Below are positions 13,925 to 21,045 of a stretch of DNA of 22,830 bases, piece after piece. How positions within the stretch are numbered: position 1 is the first letter of the stretch; the number at the start of each line of letters is the position of its first letter. A program made the translations under genes and the position numbers. Source of the stretch: a bacterium UBP2_UBA2255 (lineage in GTDB: Bacteria; Edwardsbacteria; AC1; EtOH8); assembly GCA_002347565.1 (NCBI GenBank), contig DDXR01000028.1:10395-33224 (forward strand), read 5' to 3'. Under the pieces are notes generated by a model that saw nothing but the letters and a program-made list of their open reading frames with translations, had not been told where the DNA came from and ran no database searches.

Positions 13925-16615
13925 TCAGGTCCCGGCCACCTGCTCCCACTGCAGCGCGGCGTCGATCGCCTTCTTGGCCGCCGTCCTGATGGCATCGTCG
14001 GCGGCGAAGCTCAGCGCCTGCTGCCAGGCGTCCACCGCGTCGCGGGTGCGGCCCTTCTGCGCCAGCAGCCGGCCCCACAGCAGGTGCAGCTCCGCCCGGT
14101 CGCCGAAGGTGGACAGCATCTCCTTGCAGGCGTTGTAGGCGCCGTCGATGTCGCCGGTCTTGTGGGCCACCGTGGCCGCGCCCAGCCTGGCCTCGAAGTT
14201 GTCCGGGGTGATCCGGGCCGCCACCGCGTACTCCACCTTGGCCTTGGGCAGGTCACCCTGCTTCAGGTAGACCGCGGCCAGCGCCAGGTGGGCGTCGACG
14301 AAGGCCGGGCCGCTGGTGACGGCGCGCTTCAGCTCCTCGGCCGCCTGGTCCAGCTTGTTCTGCCGCGCCAGCATCCGGCCGACGTAGTAGTACCCGTGGG
14401 GCAGCCGGGGGTTGAGCCTGATCGCCTGCCGGAAGGCCATCAGCGCCTCCTCGGCCTCGCCCTTGGCCTCGAAGGTCCGGCCCAGGCCCAGGTACAGGTC
14501 CACATTGTCGCGGTCCAGCTTGAGCCCCGCCTCGAAGCACTCCTGGGCCTCGGCCGGCTGGCCCGACTGGAGGTAGAGCGACCCCAGCTCGGCCCGCAGC
14601 TCGACGCTGGCGGGGTTTTGCTGCACGCCCTCGCGCAGCGCCGCGAACGCCTTGTCCGGCTGCTCCATCTGCAGGCAGGCCCGGGCCAGCTTGACGCGGT
14701 GCCCGGCGTTGGCGCCGTCCAGCTTGGCCAGCAGGCCGAACCGGACCGCCGCCTCTGGCCACTGCCGCTCGTCCATGGCGATGTCGGCCAGCGCCGCCAG
14801 GGCCTCCCCGTCCTGGGGCTGCTTCTCCAGCATGGACTTGGCCAGCCGCTTGGCCTCGTCGCTGCGCCCGGACCGCCGCAGTTGCCGCAGCGACTCCGCA
14901 TCGGCCGACCGGGCACGCTCGTCCCAGTCGGCGGTCTTGGCCTTGACCGCCGCCTGCTCCAGCACGCCGCCGAAGATGTCCGGGGAAACCGTGCTGCCCG
15001 GTTCCTGCCCCGGCCCCTGCCACTCGTCCAGCACCAGCAGGCTGGGGTCGTCGACGAAGAAGTCGATGCCCAGCTTGAACGACCCGCCGTGGTAGTGGCT
15101 GGTCAGCTCCATGGCCCTCTTGGTGGCGGCCAGGGACTCCTGGTACCGGCCCTGGGCGGCCAGCGCGAACCCCAGGTTGTAGTGGGCCTCGGAGAACGTC
15201 GGGTCCTGCTGGATGCTCCGGTTGAAGGCCGCCACCGCGTTGTCGTGCTGTCCGCGCTTGAGGAACAGCAGCCCCAGATTGTTGTGGGCCAGCGCCGAGT
15301 GCTCGTTGAGCACCAGCACCGTGTTGTACTGCTCCAGCGCCTCGTCGTCTCGGTCCTTCTTGGCGTAGATCAGGCCCAGGTTGAAGTGGGCGTCGGCGTA
15401 CTCGGGCATGATGTCCACCGCCGATCGCAGGGTCTCCGCGGCCTCGGTCTCCCGCCCCTGGTACCAGTAGGCGATGCCCAGGTTGTTGAGGCTGATGACG
15501 TATCCCGGATCGGCCTCCAGCGCCCGCTGGTACCAGGCGACCGCGTCGCCGGCCTTCCCCATGCGGTGGCAGGCCAGCCCGATGTCATTGTAGATCTTGG
15601 CGTTCCTGGGCTCGGACTCCAGCGCCCGCTGGTAGGCCTCGATGGCGCGCTGGTTCTGCCCCAGGAACAGGTAGATCTCCCCCACCTCCTTGAACGCCAT
15701 CCGCGAGCCGTCGCCGCCGGCCAGCGCCGCCTCGAACTCCTTGAGGGCCTGCTTGAACAGCCCCTTGCGCCGGAAGCCCAGACCCAGGTTGTAGTGGGTC
15801 ATGAACCCGTCCGGCGCCACCGTCATCTGCCGGTCGGCGTGGTGCTGCAGCTCGGTCAGCAGGTCCTGGTTGTAGTAGTCGATGCCCAGGTTGGCCTGGG
15901 CCTTGGCGTAGTTGGGATTGAGGGTGATGGCCCGCCGCGATTCCTCGATCGCCCGCTCCAGCAGGCCTTTCTCGCCGTAGGTGAACCCCAGCAGGAAGTG
16001 GGCCTCGGCCCCGTCGGGGTTGATGCCGATGGCCGTCTGCAGCTCGTGGATCGAGTTGTCCAGCAGGCCGGTGTTGTAGTAGATCTCGCCCAGCGCGGTG
16101 TGGATGACGTAGGAGTCGGGGTCGATCCGCAGGGCCTGCTTGTAGGCCTCGATGGCCTGGTCGAAGTGCCCCTGCTGCTTGAGGGTCAGCCCCAGGTAGA
16201 GGTGGGCCAGCAGGTCGGCGGGATGGAGGGCGATGGCCGCCCGGTACTGCTCGGCGGCGGCTTCGTATTGCCCGGTGTTGCGCAGGGCCTCGGCCAGCCG
16301 GAAGTGGGCCGCGGGGTCGCCGGCGCCGGCCAGCGCCGTCCTGGCCTCGGCGATCTCGCGGTCGTAGTACCCGCTGCGGCGGTAGACGACCTCGAGGTTG
16401 TGCCGGGCCAGCACGTTCTTGGGATCGATCTCCAGCGCCCGCTGCAGCACCTCGACGGCCTCGGCGTGCATCCCCTTGTTGAAGTACACCACGCCCAGGT
16501 TGTTGTGGGCCGAGGCGTCGCCGGCGTCGATGCGGGAGCGGAACTCCCGCAGGATGGCCTGCTCCTCGGGGCTGACCGCTGGCGGCGGGACCGATGTGAC
16601 GGCGGGTTGGCTCAT
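13925..16615 (-). CDS. Large TPR-repeat protein (896 residues)
   Basis: Nearly the entire protein is tetratricopeptide repeats: about 14 units up to residue ~500 (AHNNLGVVYFNKGMHAEAVEV, AHLYLGLTLKQQGHFDQAIEAY, SLNNLGIAYWYQGRETEAAETL and others), a non-TPR linker at ~505-575 (containing LGIDFFVDDPSLLVLDEWQGP), and about nine further units to the end. No signal peptide, membrane helix or enzymatic motif is seen, so it should be a cytoplasmic scaffold. The start ATG at 16615 follows TTAGGGCA. It lies between cheC and the polarity-GTPase part, separated from cheC by a 37-nt near-palindrome. Long TPR proteins are common near Frz- and Pil-type chemosensory genes; partner is unknown. Confidence 0.92.
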   Translation of the reverse strand: MSQPAVTSVPPPAVSPEEQAILREFRSRIDAGDASAHNNLGVVYFNKGMHAEAVEVLQRALEIDPKNVLARHNLEVVYRRSGYYDREIAEARTALAGAGDPAAHFRLAEALRNTGQYEAAAEQYRAAIALHPADLLAHLYLGLTLKQQGHFDQAIEAYKQALRIDPDSYVIHTALGEIYYNTGLLDNSIHELQTAIGINPDGAEAHFLLGFTYGEKGLLERAIEESRRAITLNPNYAKAQANLGIDYYNQDLLTELQHHADRQMTVAPDGFMTHYNLGLGFRRKGLFKQALKEFEAALAGGDGSRMAFKEVGEIYLFLGQNQRAIEAYQRALESEPRNAKIYNDIGLACHRMGKAGDAVAWYQRALEADPGYVISLNNLGIAYWYQGRETEAAETLRSAVDIMPEYADAHFNLGLIYAKKDRDDEALEQYNTVLVLNEHSALAHNNLGLLFLKRGQHDNAVAAFNRSIQQDPTFSEAHYNLGFALAAQGRYQESLAATKRAMELTSHYHGGSFKLGIDFFVDDPSLLVLDEWQGPGQEPGSTVSPDIFGGVLEQAAVKAKTADWDERARSADAESLRQLRRSGRSDEAKRLAKSMLEKQPQDGEALAALADIAMDERQWPEAAVRFGLLAKLDGANAGHRVKLARACLQMEQPDKAFAALREGVQQNPASVELRAELGSLYLQSGQPAEAQECFEAGLKLDRDNVDLYLGLGRTFEAKGEAEEALMAFRQAIRLNPRLPHGYYYVGRMLARQNKLDQAAEELKRAVTSGPAFVDAHLALAAVYLKQGDLPKAKVEYAVAARITPDNFEARLGAATVAHKTGDIDGAYNACKEMLSTFGDRAELHLLWGRLLAQKGRTRDAVDAWQQALSFAADDAIRTAAKKAIDAALQWEQVAGT

Positions 16616-16656
16616 TGCCCTAAGGCGTCGTTGCGGCGGCGGGTGGCGGTCCGGGT

Positions 16657-16693
16657 CCGGTATAATATGACTATTCTAGTCCTATTATACCGG
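16657..16693. promoter_or_regulatory. 37-nt near-perfect palindrome with TATAAT on both strands
   Basis: Arms of 17 nt (CCGGTATAATATGACTA and TAGTCCTATTATACCGG) pair with one mismatch around a TTC loop. It begins at the base directly after the cheC stop codon. TATAAT occurs on each strand (16661-16666 and 16689-16684). There is no T-run behind it on either side, so it does not look like a usual intrinsic terminator, and I see no good -35 box at the right spacing. It could be an operator, an RNA processing hairpin that separates cheC from the TPR gene, or a mobile palindrome. Confidence 0.6.
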
Positions 16694-17311
16694 TCAATCC
16701 ATGTGGATGGCCTTGAGGATCACGTCCACCGAGTCGGGGTCGGGCAGCAGCATGAAGTAGCCGCGCAGCACCGCGTGCTTCTCCACGAAACGGAACTCCG
16801 TCTGGATGCAGATCACCATGTCCTTGTCGGCGCCGAAGTCCAGCGACACCGTCTGCAGCACGGCCGAGGCCATGTCCACCGTCATGCTGGGCACCGACGG
16901 CACCACCATCAGCCCCAGCAGGTCGCCCAGGGCGTTCATGTAGGCGCAGGTCAGGACGTTGGACACTTCCTTCAGGGCCGACTCCTCGATCTCGGTGAAG
17001 GCGGCCGTGGTGCCGATCGGCCGCCGCAGCAGGCAGTCGGTGAGGTGGAACGAGGCCTGCTGCGGGAACATCAGCAGGGTGCGTCCGGTCATGTCGCCCA
17101 GGAAGTAGATCAGGATCCCGGCCACCGCGTCCTGGGGCTTGGCCACCAGGCTGAAGGCCTCCTCGATGGGGTTGATCTTGATCTCCGGCACGTTGACCAT
17201 CACCTTCTCGCCGGTCAGCTCGGACAGCGCGGTGGCGGCGTGGCAGGCCCCGATGTTGGCCACCTCCTTGATGGCGTCCAGCTGGATCGTCTGCAGCTTG
17301 CTCAGTTCCAT
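16694..17311 (-). CDS. cheC: CheC-type CheY-P phosphatase
   Basis: CheC dephosphorylates CheY-P. The 205-residue protein has both active-site motifs of the family, with the spacing E-x-x-N-(22)-P: E16/N19/P42 in AIKEVANIGACHAATALS and E115/N118/P141 in ALKEVSNVLTCAYMNALG. That makes it a two-site CheC rather than CheX or a FliY fragment. It follows cheA by 54 nt with GGGGA before the ATG. A cheD gene lies downstream in the same array (4069-4560); CheD binds CheC and raises its activity in Bacillus and Thermotoga. No CheZ is present, so CheC is the only visible phosphatase for the CheY at 19369-19731. Confidence 0.93.
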   Translation of the reverse strand: MELSKLQTIQLDAIKEVANIGACHAATALSELTGEKVMVNVPEIKINPIEEAFSLVAKPQDAVAGILIYFLGDMTGRTLLMFPQQASFHLTDCLLRRPIGTTAAFTEIEESALKEVSNVLTCAYMNALGDLLGLMVVPSVPSMTVDMASAVLQTVSLDFGADKDMVICIQTEFRFVEKHAVLRGYFMLLPDPDSVDVILKAIHMD

Positions 17312-17365
17312 GTCGTTCGTCCCCGCGATGCGGTTGCGTGTGTGCGGTCCCGTCGCGGCGGCCCG

Positions 17366-19312
17366 TCAGGCCGCCAGGTTGTTGACGTCCAGGATCAGCA
17401 TCGGCTTGCCCTCGCGGCTGATGGTGACCCCCGAAAACAGCTTTGACTGCTTGACCATGGCGGTCATCGGCTTGACCACGATCTCCTGCTGGCCCAGCAT
17501 CCGGTCGATCACCAGGGCCAGCTCGGCGCCCTGGCTCTCCACCACCACCGCCGGCCCGGCCAGCTCCCCCTCCCCGCCGCCGCGGCCCAGCACTCGGGCC
17601 AGGTGGAACAGCGGGATGGCGCGGTCCCGGTACAGCAGCACCGGCGCGCCCTGCAGCGTCCGGACCGCGCCGGGCTGGACGTTGATGGTCTCCTTGACCT
17701 GGGTCAGGGGCATGGCGTAGGTCATCTGGTCGGCCGACACCAGCAGGGTGTGGATGATGGACAGCGACAGCGGGATGGTGAGGGTGACGGTGCAGCCCCG
17801 GCCGGCCGCGCTGTCGATGGCCAGCTGGCCGCCCAGCGCGGCGATCTTGCTTTTGACCACGTCCATCCCCACGCCCCGCCCCGAGACCTCGGTCACCCGG
17901 GCGGCCGTGGAAAAGCCGGGGCGCGTGGTGAGCTCGATCGCCTGGCCATCGCCCAGGGCCGCCGCCTGCTCGGCCGTCATCAGCCCCTTCTCGACGGCCT
18001 TGGCCCGGATGGCCGCCACGTCCATGCCCCGGCCGTCGTCGGCCACGGTCACCAGCGCCTGCTCCTTGAGCTTGGCGGCGGTGACGACGATGGCCCCGGC
18101 CCGCGGCTTGCCGGCGGCCTCGCGCTCGTCCGGCGTCTCGATGCCGTGGTCGACCGCGTTGCGCAGCAGGTGCACCAGCGGCTCGGCCAGCTGCTGCAGG
18201 ATCGAGCGGTCCATCTCCAGTTCGCGCCCCCTGACCTCGAAGCCGATCTGCTTGCCCAGCGCTTTGGCCGCGTCGCGCACCACCCGGGGGAAGCGGTCGA
18301 ACACCTCGGCCATGGCCACCAGCCTCGAGGCCAGCACCTCGTGCTGCAGCTCGCCCACGATCCGGGCCACCTCGTCCACTCCGTCGGCCAGCATCGGGTT
18401 GCCGGACCCGGCGGACAGCTGGCGCAGCCGCTCCTTCCACACCACCAGCTCGCCCACCATGTTCATCAGCCGGTCCAGCCGCGACAGGCTGACCTTGACG
18501 TCCTTGGGGCGCTCCTGGGCGATCTGGACGAAGGCGCCGATGGTCTTGCTCTCCAGCGACTGGTCGCGGTCCTCGTCGGCGATCTCCCGGATCTCCACGT
18601 CCTCGACCTCGGAGCAGGCCACCAGGTCCACGATGGCCTTCTCGTCCCGCAGGCCGGTGACGAAGATGATGGTGAAGCCCCGGTCGAACCGCTCGGCCTC
18701 GATGTCGAAGCGCTCGGGAACGGTGTAGGCGATCTTGCCGGCGGTCTCCAGCGACCGCATCATCAGGAAGGCCCGGGCGCTCTTGAGCGGGATGTCCTTC
18801 TCCAGCAGGATGCGGATCTTGAACACCACCGAGTCCGGCTGCCGCAGCGGGATGATGCGGGAGAAGTCGTACTCGGCCCCGGCCGCCGGCGCCGGCTCGG
18901 CGGAGGCGCTCTGGGCCGCGGCGGCCGCCGCCAGCCCCTCGAACCGGGCCAGCAGGGCCCGGGAGACGTCGGCCAGCTCCGCCTCGGGCGCCTTGCCCAG
19001 CGCCACCAGCGACACCGCCCCCTCCAGAAAGTCGACGAAGGCGAACACCGCCTCCAGCTGGTCCGGCCCGGCCGGCGCCTGGCGTTTGCGCACCCGGTCC
19101 AGCAGGTCCTCGGCCCGGTGGCTGACCTCGGCGATCATGTCCTGCCCGATGGACGCCGCCATGCCCTTGACGGTGTGCACCGACCGGAAGATCTCGTTGA
19201 CCAGCGCCGTGTCGCCGGGCGACTTCTCCAGCGCCAGCAGCGACCGGTTGAGGTTGGCCAGGTGCTCCCTGGTCTCCGAGACGAACAGGTCCCTGTACTT
19301 CGAGGTGTCCAT
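17366..19312 (-). CDS. cheA: Chemotaxis histidine kinase CheA
   Basis: CheA autophosphorylates and passes the phosphate to CheY and CheB. The 648-residue protein has all five domains: P1/HPt (residues ~1-105, phospho-acceptor H46 in IFRSVHTVKGMAASIG), a P2-like response-regulator docking domain (~150-250), P3 dimerisation helices (SLSRLDRLMNMVGELVV), P4 ATPase (N box LVHLLRNAVDHGIE, G1 VADDGRGMD, G2 SGRGVGMDVVKSKI) and the P5 CheW-like end (from ~510). All catalytic residues are kept and the length is typical. A GGGGATGCC precedes the ATG. It lies 56 nt after cheY. A GGCGGCC/GGGCCGCC hairpin falls around its stop codon. Confidence 0.97.
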   Translation of the reverse strand: MDTSKYRDLFVSETREHLANLNRSLLALEKSPGDTALVNEIFRSVHTVKGMAASIGQDMIAEVSHRAEDLLDRVRKRQAPAGPDQLEAVFAFVDFLEGAVSLVALGKAPEAELADVSRALLARFEGLAAAAAAQSASAEPAPAAGAEYDFSRIIPLRQPDSVVFKIRILLEKDIPLKSARAFLMMRSLETAGKIAYTVPERFDIEAERFDRGFTIIFVTGLRDEKAIVDLVACSEVEDVEIREIADEDRDQSLESKTIGAFVQIAQERPKDVKVSLSRLDRLMNMVGELVVWKERLRQLSAGSGNPMLADGVDEVARIVGELQHEVLASRLVAMAEVFDRFPRVVRDAAKALGKQIGFEVRGRELEMDRSILQQLAEPLVHLLRNAVDHGIETPDEREAAGKPRAGAIVVTAAKLKEQALVTVADDGRGMDVAAIRAKAVEKGLMTAEQAAALGDGQAIELTTRPGFSTAARVTEVSGRGVGMDVVKSKIAALGGQLAIDSAAGRGCTVTLTIPLSLSIIHTLLVSADQMTYAMPLTQVKETINVQPGAVRTLQGAPVLLYRDRAIPLFHLARVLGRGGGEGELAGPAVVVESQGAELALVIDRMLGQQEIVVKPMTAMVKQSKLFSGVTISREGKPMLILDVNNLAA

Positions 19313-19368
19313 GGCATCCCCAGCTATAAGCTTATCGCTATCAGCCTATAGCCAGTGGGAAGCTCCGT
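19313..19368. repeat. Short spacer with GCTATAAGCTTATCGCTATCAGCC words
   Basis: The 56-nt spacer between cheY and cheA contains near-repeats of CTATA, CTTATC, CTATC and CCTATAG. It is AT-rich beside the GC-rich genes and is a third type of simple repeat filler in this window. No terminator is visible, so readthrough from cheY into cheA is likely. Confidence 0.45.
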
Positions 19369-19731
19369 TTACTTCAACGCCCTTTGGGCCGCCTCCAGCA
19401 CCCGCGAGGGCTGGAACGGCTTGACCACGAAGTCGCGGGCCCCGGCCTGGATGGCCTCCACCACCAGGGCTTGCTGTCCCATGGCGCTGCACATCAGGAT
19501 CCGGGCGTTGGGGTCGAGCTCCATGATCGCCTTGACCGCCTCGATCCCGCCCATGTCCGGCATGATGATGTCCATGATCACCAAATCGGGCTTGAGCTTC
19601 TTGTACTGCTCCACCGCCTCAGCGCCGGTAGCGCCCTCGCCGCATACCTCGAAATCGCCCTTCTTGAGGATGTCGGAGATCATGGTCCGCATGAAGATTG
19701 CGTCGTCGACGACCAGTACCCTGCGACTCAT
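19369..19731 (-). CDS. cheY: CheY-type single-domain response regulator
   Basis: The 120-residue protein is a receiver domain alone. Visible sites are the acidic pair D9-D10, phospho-acceptor D54 in LVIMDIIMPDMGG, the conserved Ser S82 (ILMCSAMG) and K104 in VVKPFQP. A good site GGAGGAACGCCC precedes the ATG, which overlaps the cheW stop by ATGA. It would receive phosphate from CheA and lose it through CheC. Whether it acts on a flagellar motor or on the polarity module is not shown; no flagellar genes are in the window. Confidence 0.96.
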   Translation of the reverse strand: MSRRVLVVDDAIFMRTMISDILKKGDFEVCGEGATGAEAVEQYKKLKPDLVIMDIIMPDMGGIEAVKAIMELDPNARILMCSAMGQQALVVEAIQAGARDFVVKPFQPSRVLEAAQRALK

Positions 19732-20174
19732 GGGCGTTCCTCCAGTGTGAATAGGTTGTCTTTATTGATGACGGTTATCTTTTGCTCGGTTGTCTCCAGC
19801 ACCGAACGGTAGAACCGCCCCACCGCGCTGGCCGCGACCTGGGGCGGCACCGGCTTGACATCGAACGGCACCTGGTCCACGCTTTCCACCCGGTCCACGA
19901 TCAGGCCCACGGAATCGTCGCCGTGCTCGATCACCAGGATCACGGTGTCGCGTCCGGCGTGGGTCTCGGTCACGCCGAGCCGGCGGCGCAGGTCCATCAC
20001 CGCCATGATGGATCCCCGCAGGTTGACCAGGCCGGCGATGCATTCGGGAGCGCGGGGCACCGGGACGATCTCCTGCAGCTCCTCGATGCTCTTGACCTCG
20101 TCGGTCGTCAGTGCAAACTTTTCATCGCCGACGCAAAAAACAACTATGTCCTTGGATGCGATTTTTTGGTCCAT
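19728..20174 (-). CDS. cheW: CheW coupling protein
   Basis: The 148-residue protein is a complete CheW: IVVFCVGDEKFALTTDEVKSI (first strands), VPRAPECIAGLVNLRGSIMAVMDLRRRLG (the family signature), VILVIEHGDDSVGLIVDRVESV, and the last strands near KITVINKDNLFTL. It links receptors and CheA. It is the first gene after a good promoter (20222-20250). A GGAAGG site lies 6 nt before the ATG at 20174. Confidence 0.96.
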   Translation of the reverse strand: MDQKIASKDIVVFCVGDEKFALTTDEVKSIEELQEIVPVPRAPECIAGLVNLRGSIMAVMDLRRRLGVTETHAGRDTVILVIEHGDDSVGLIVDRVESVDQVPFDVKPVPPQVAASAVGRFYRSVLETTEQKITVINKDNLFTLEERP

Positions 20175-20188
20175 AGGGCGCCTTCCAA

Positions 20189-20232
20189 AGAGATAACTGG
20201 CTGAAATATATGATCTTTAACAGTTTATCTCT
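20189..20232. promoter_or_regulatory. Inverted repeat overlapping the che promoter
   Basis: AGAGATAACTG (20189-20199) and CAGTTTATCTCT (20221-20232) are inverted copies that differ by one extra base. The second arm covers the -10 box and the first arm lies between the likely start of transcription and the ribosome site. This is a plausible operator, but no regulator gene is adjacent. Confidence 0.4.
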
Positions 20233-20250
20233 TTTTGATAAAGATGTCAA
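20222..20250 (-). promoter_or_regulatory. Sigma70-type promoter of the che array
   Basis: On the minus strand a perfect TTGACA (20250-20245) is followed, after exactly 17 nt, by TAAACT (20227-20222, four of six consensus bases) in an AT-rich setting. Transcription would start near 20215, about 40 nt before the cheW ATG. This is the only clear promoter I see before the long array. Confidence 0.75.
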
Positions 20251-20320
20251 TAGGAAACTGAAATTAAGTTGTTGTTTTCGAGTGGGAAGGCCGCTGTAAC
20301 AAACGGAACGGTCGAAGAAG

Positions 20321-20348
20321 GGGAGGCAGCCAATCACGGCTGCCTCCC
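20321..20348 (-). terminator. Hairpin after the secreted-protein gene
   Basis: A perfect 11-bp stem GGGAGGCAGCC/GGCTGCCTCCC encloses a 6-nt loop and begins 14 nt after the stop codon at 20363. It is followed by CTTCTTCG rather than a clean T-run, so it ends transcription or protects the mRNA end with moderate certainty. Confidence 0.6.
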
Positions 20349-20362
20349 TCTGCCCCTTCGGG

Positions 20363-21031
20363 TCACTTGACAAGGACCAGTTTCCCAATCACCGTGTTCG
20401 TACCAGCTTTAAGACGGTAGAAGTATACCCCTTGTGAAAGCCATTTGCCTGCATTGTCGTGTCCATCCCAGTCAACGGTATGTACACCGGCCTCTTGTGT
20501 CATATTCACACGTGTTCGAACCAGTTGACCTTCGATATTATAGATCTTCAACGAGACCTTCCCGCGTACCGGCAGCTGATACTTGATCCGCGCCCGCTGT
20601 TGGAACGGGTTCGGGTATGACTTGTGCGACAACCTCCCCGGCGGCAATGACGCGGCAAACCCGGACGCAACCCCACCCGGTGTTCCGTCTGCACGCACCC
20701 GCTGGGCGATGATATCCCCATAGATGGGATACTGCGCACCCGGATACCAGCCGTACCATGCTGCTATTGCCCCACCCATATGATCACTGCATACTTGCTG
20801 ATAATTTCTTGTATCCATTGTTGTGCAAACAGGCACGCCGGTTGGATTCCACAGAACTATACCATTCGAATCAACTCTTTGCGCATATAAATAAGTGCTG
20901 TAGTTCCATATGGCCACGACTCCACCATATCCATCTGCGTCAGCATCGTTTTCGCCACCACTTGGAAAAGTTTCATGTAAAGCTGTGCCAGCGCCCCAAC
21001 GTATATTACCAAAGGAATCAATACGATTCAC
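20363..21031 (-). CDS. C-terminal part of a frameshifted secreted protein with FlgD/T9SS-like tail
   Basis: This 222-residue frame continues the protein begun at 22248. It carries the same WG/W-x-x-NGVPVC and GG-IAAWYG repeats (YLYAQRVDSNGIVLWNPTGVPVC, IIAQRVRADGTPGG) and ends with a C-terminal domain of the FlgD-Ig/T9SS sorting type: SYPNPFQQRARIKYQLPVRG, KVSLKIYNIEGQLVRTRV, HTVDWDGHDNAGKWLSQGVYFYRLKAG, GKLVLVK. In type IX secretion systems such tails guide export and surface anchoring. The annotated ATG (MNRIDSFGNI) lies inside the repeat pattern and is unlikely to be a true start. Adding one G in the run at 21054-21061 joins both frames exactly. Confidence 0.85.
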   Translation of the reverse strand: MNRIDSFGNIRWGAGTALHETFPSGGENDADADGYGGVVAIWNYSTYLYAQRVDSNGIVLWNPTGVPVCTTMDTRNYQQVCSDHMGGAIAAWYGWYPGAQYPIYGDIIAQRVRADGTPGGVASGFAASLPPGRLSHKSYPNPFQQRARIKYQLPVRGKVSLKIYNIEGQLVRTRVNMTQEAGVHTVDWDGHDNAGKWLSQGVYFYRLKAGTNTVIGKLVLVK

Positions 21032-21045
21032 ATAATCACCATTAC

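Noticed and set aside
16657..16693. The near-palindrome after cheC as a standard rho-independent terminator
   Set aside because: Its arms are AT-rich in the middle and no T-run follows on either strand.
13328..17446. A 1372-residue open frame on the plus strand, and other long plus-strand frames (for example 511-1545, 2179-4023 and 7184-8782)
   Set aside because: They lie opposite cheC, TPR, CheB and other clear genes. Their translations are low-complexity mirror products of GC-rich codons (rich in G, R, Q, H, V, L, P) and show no domain.
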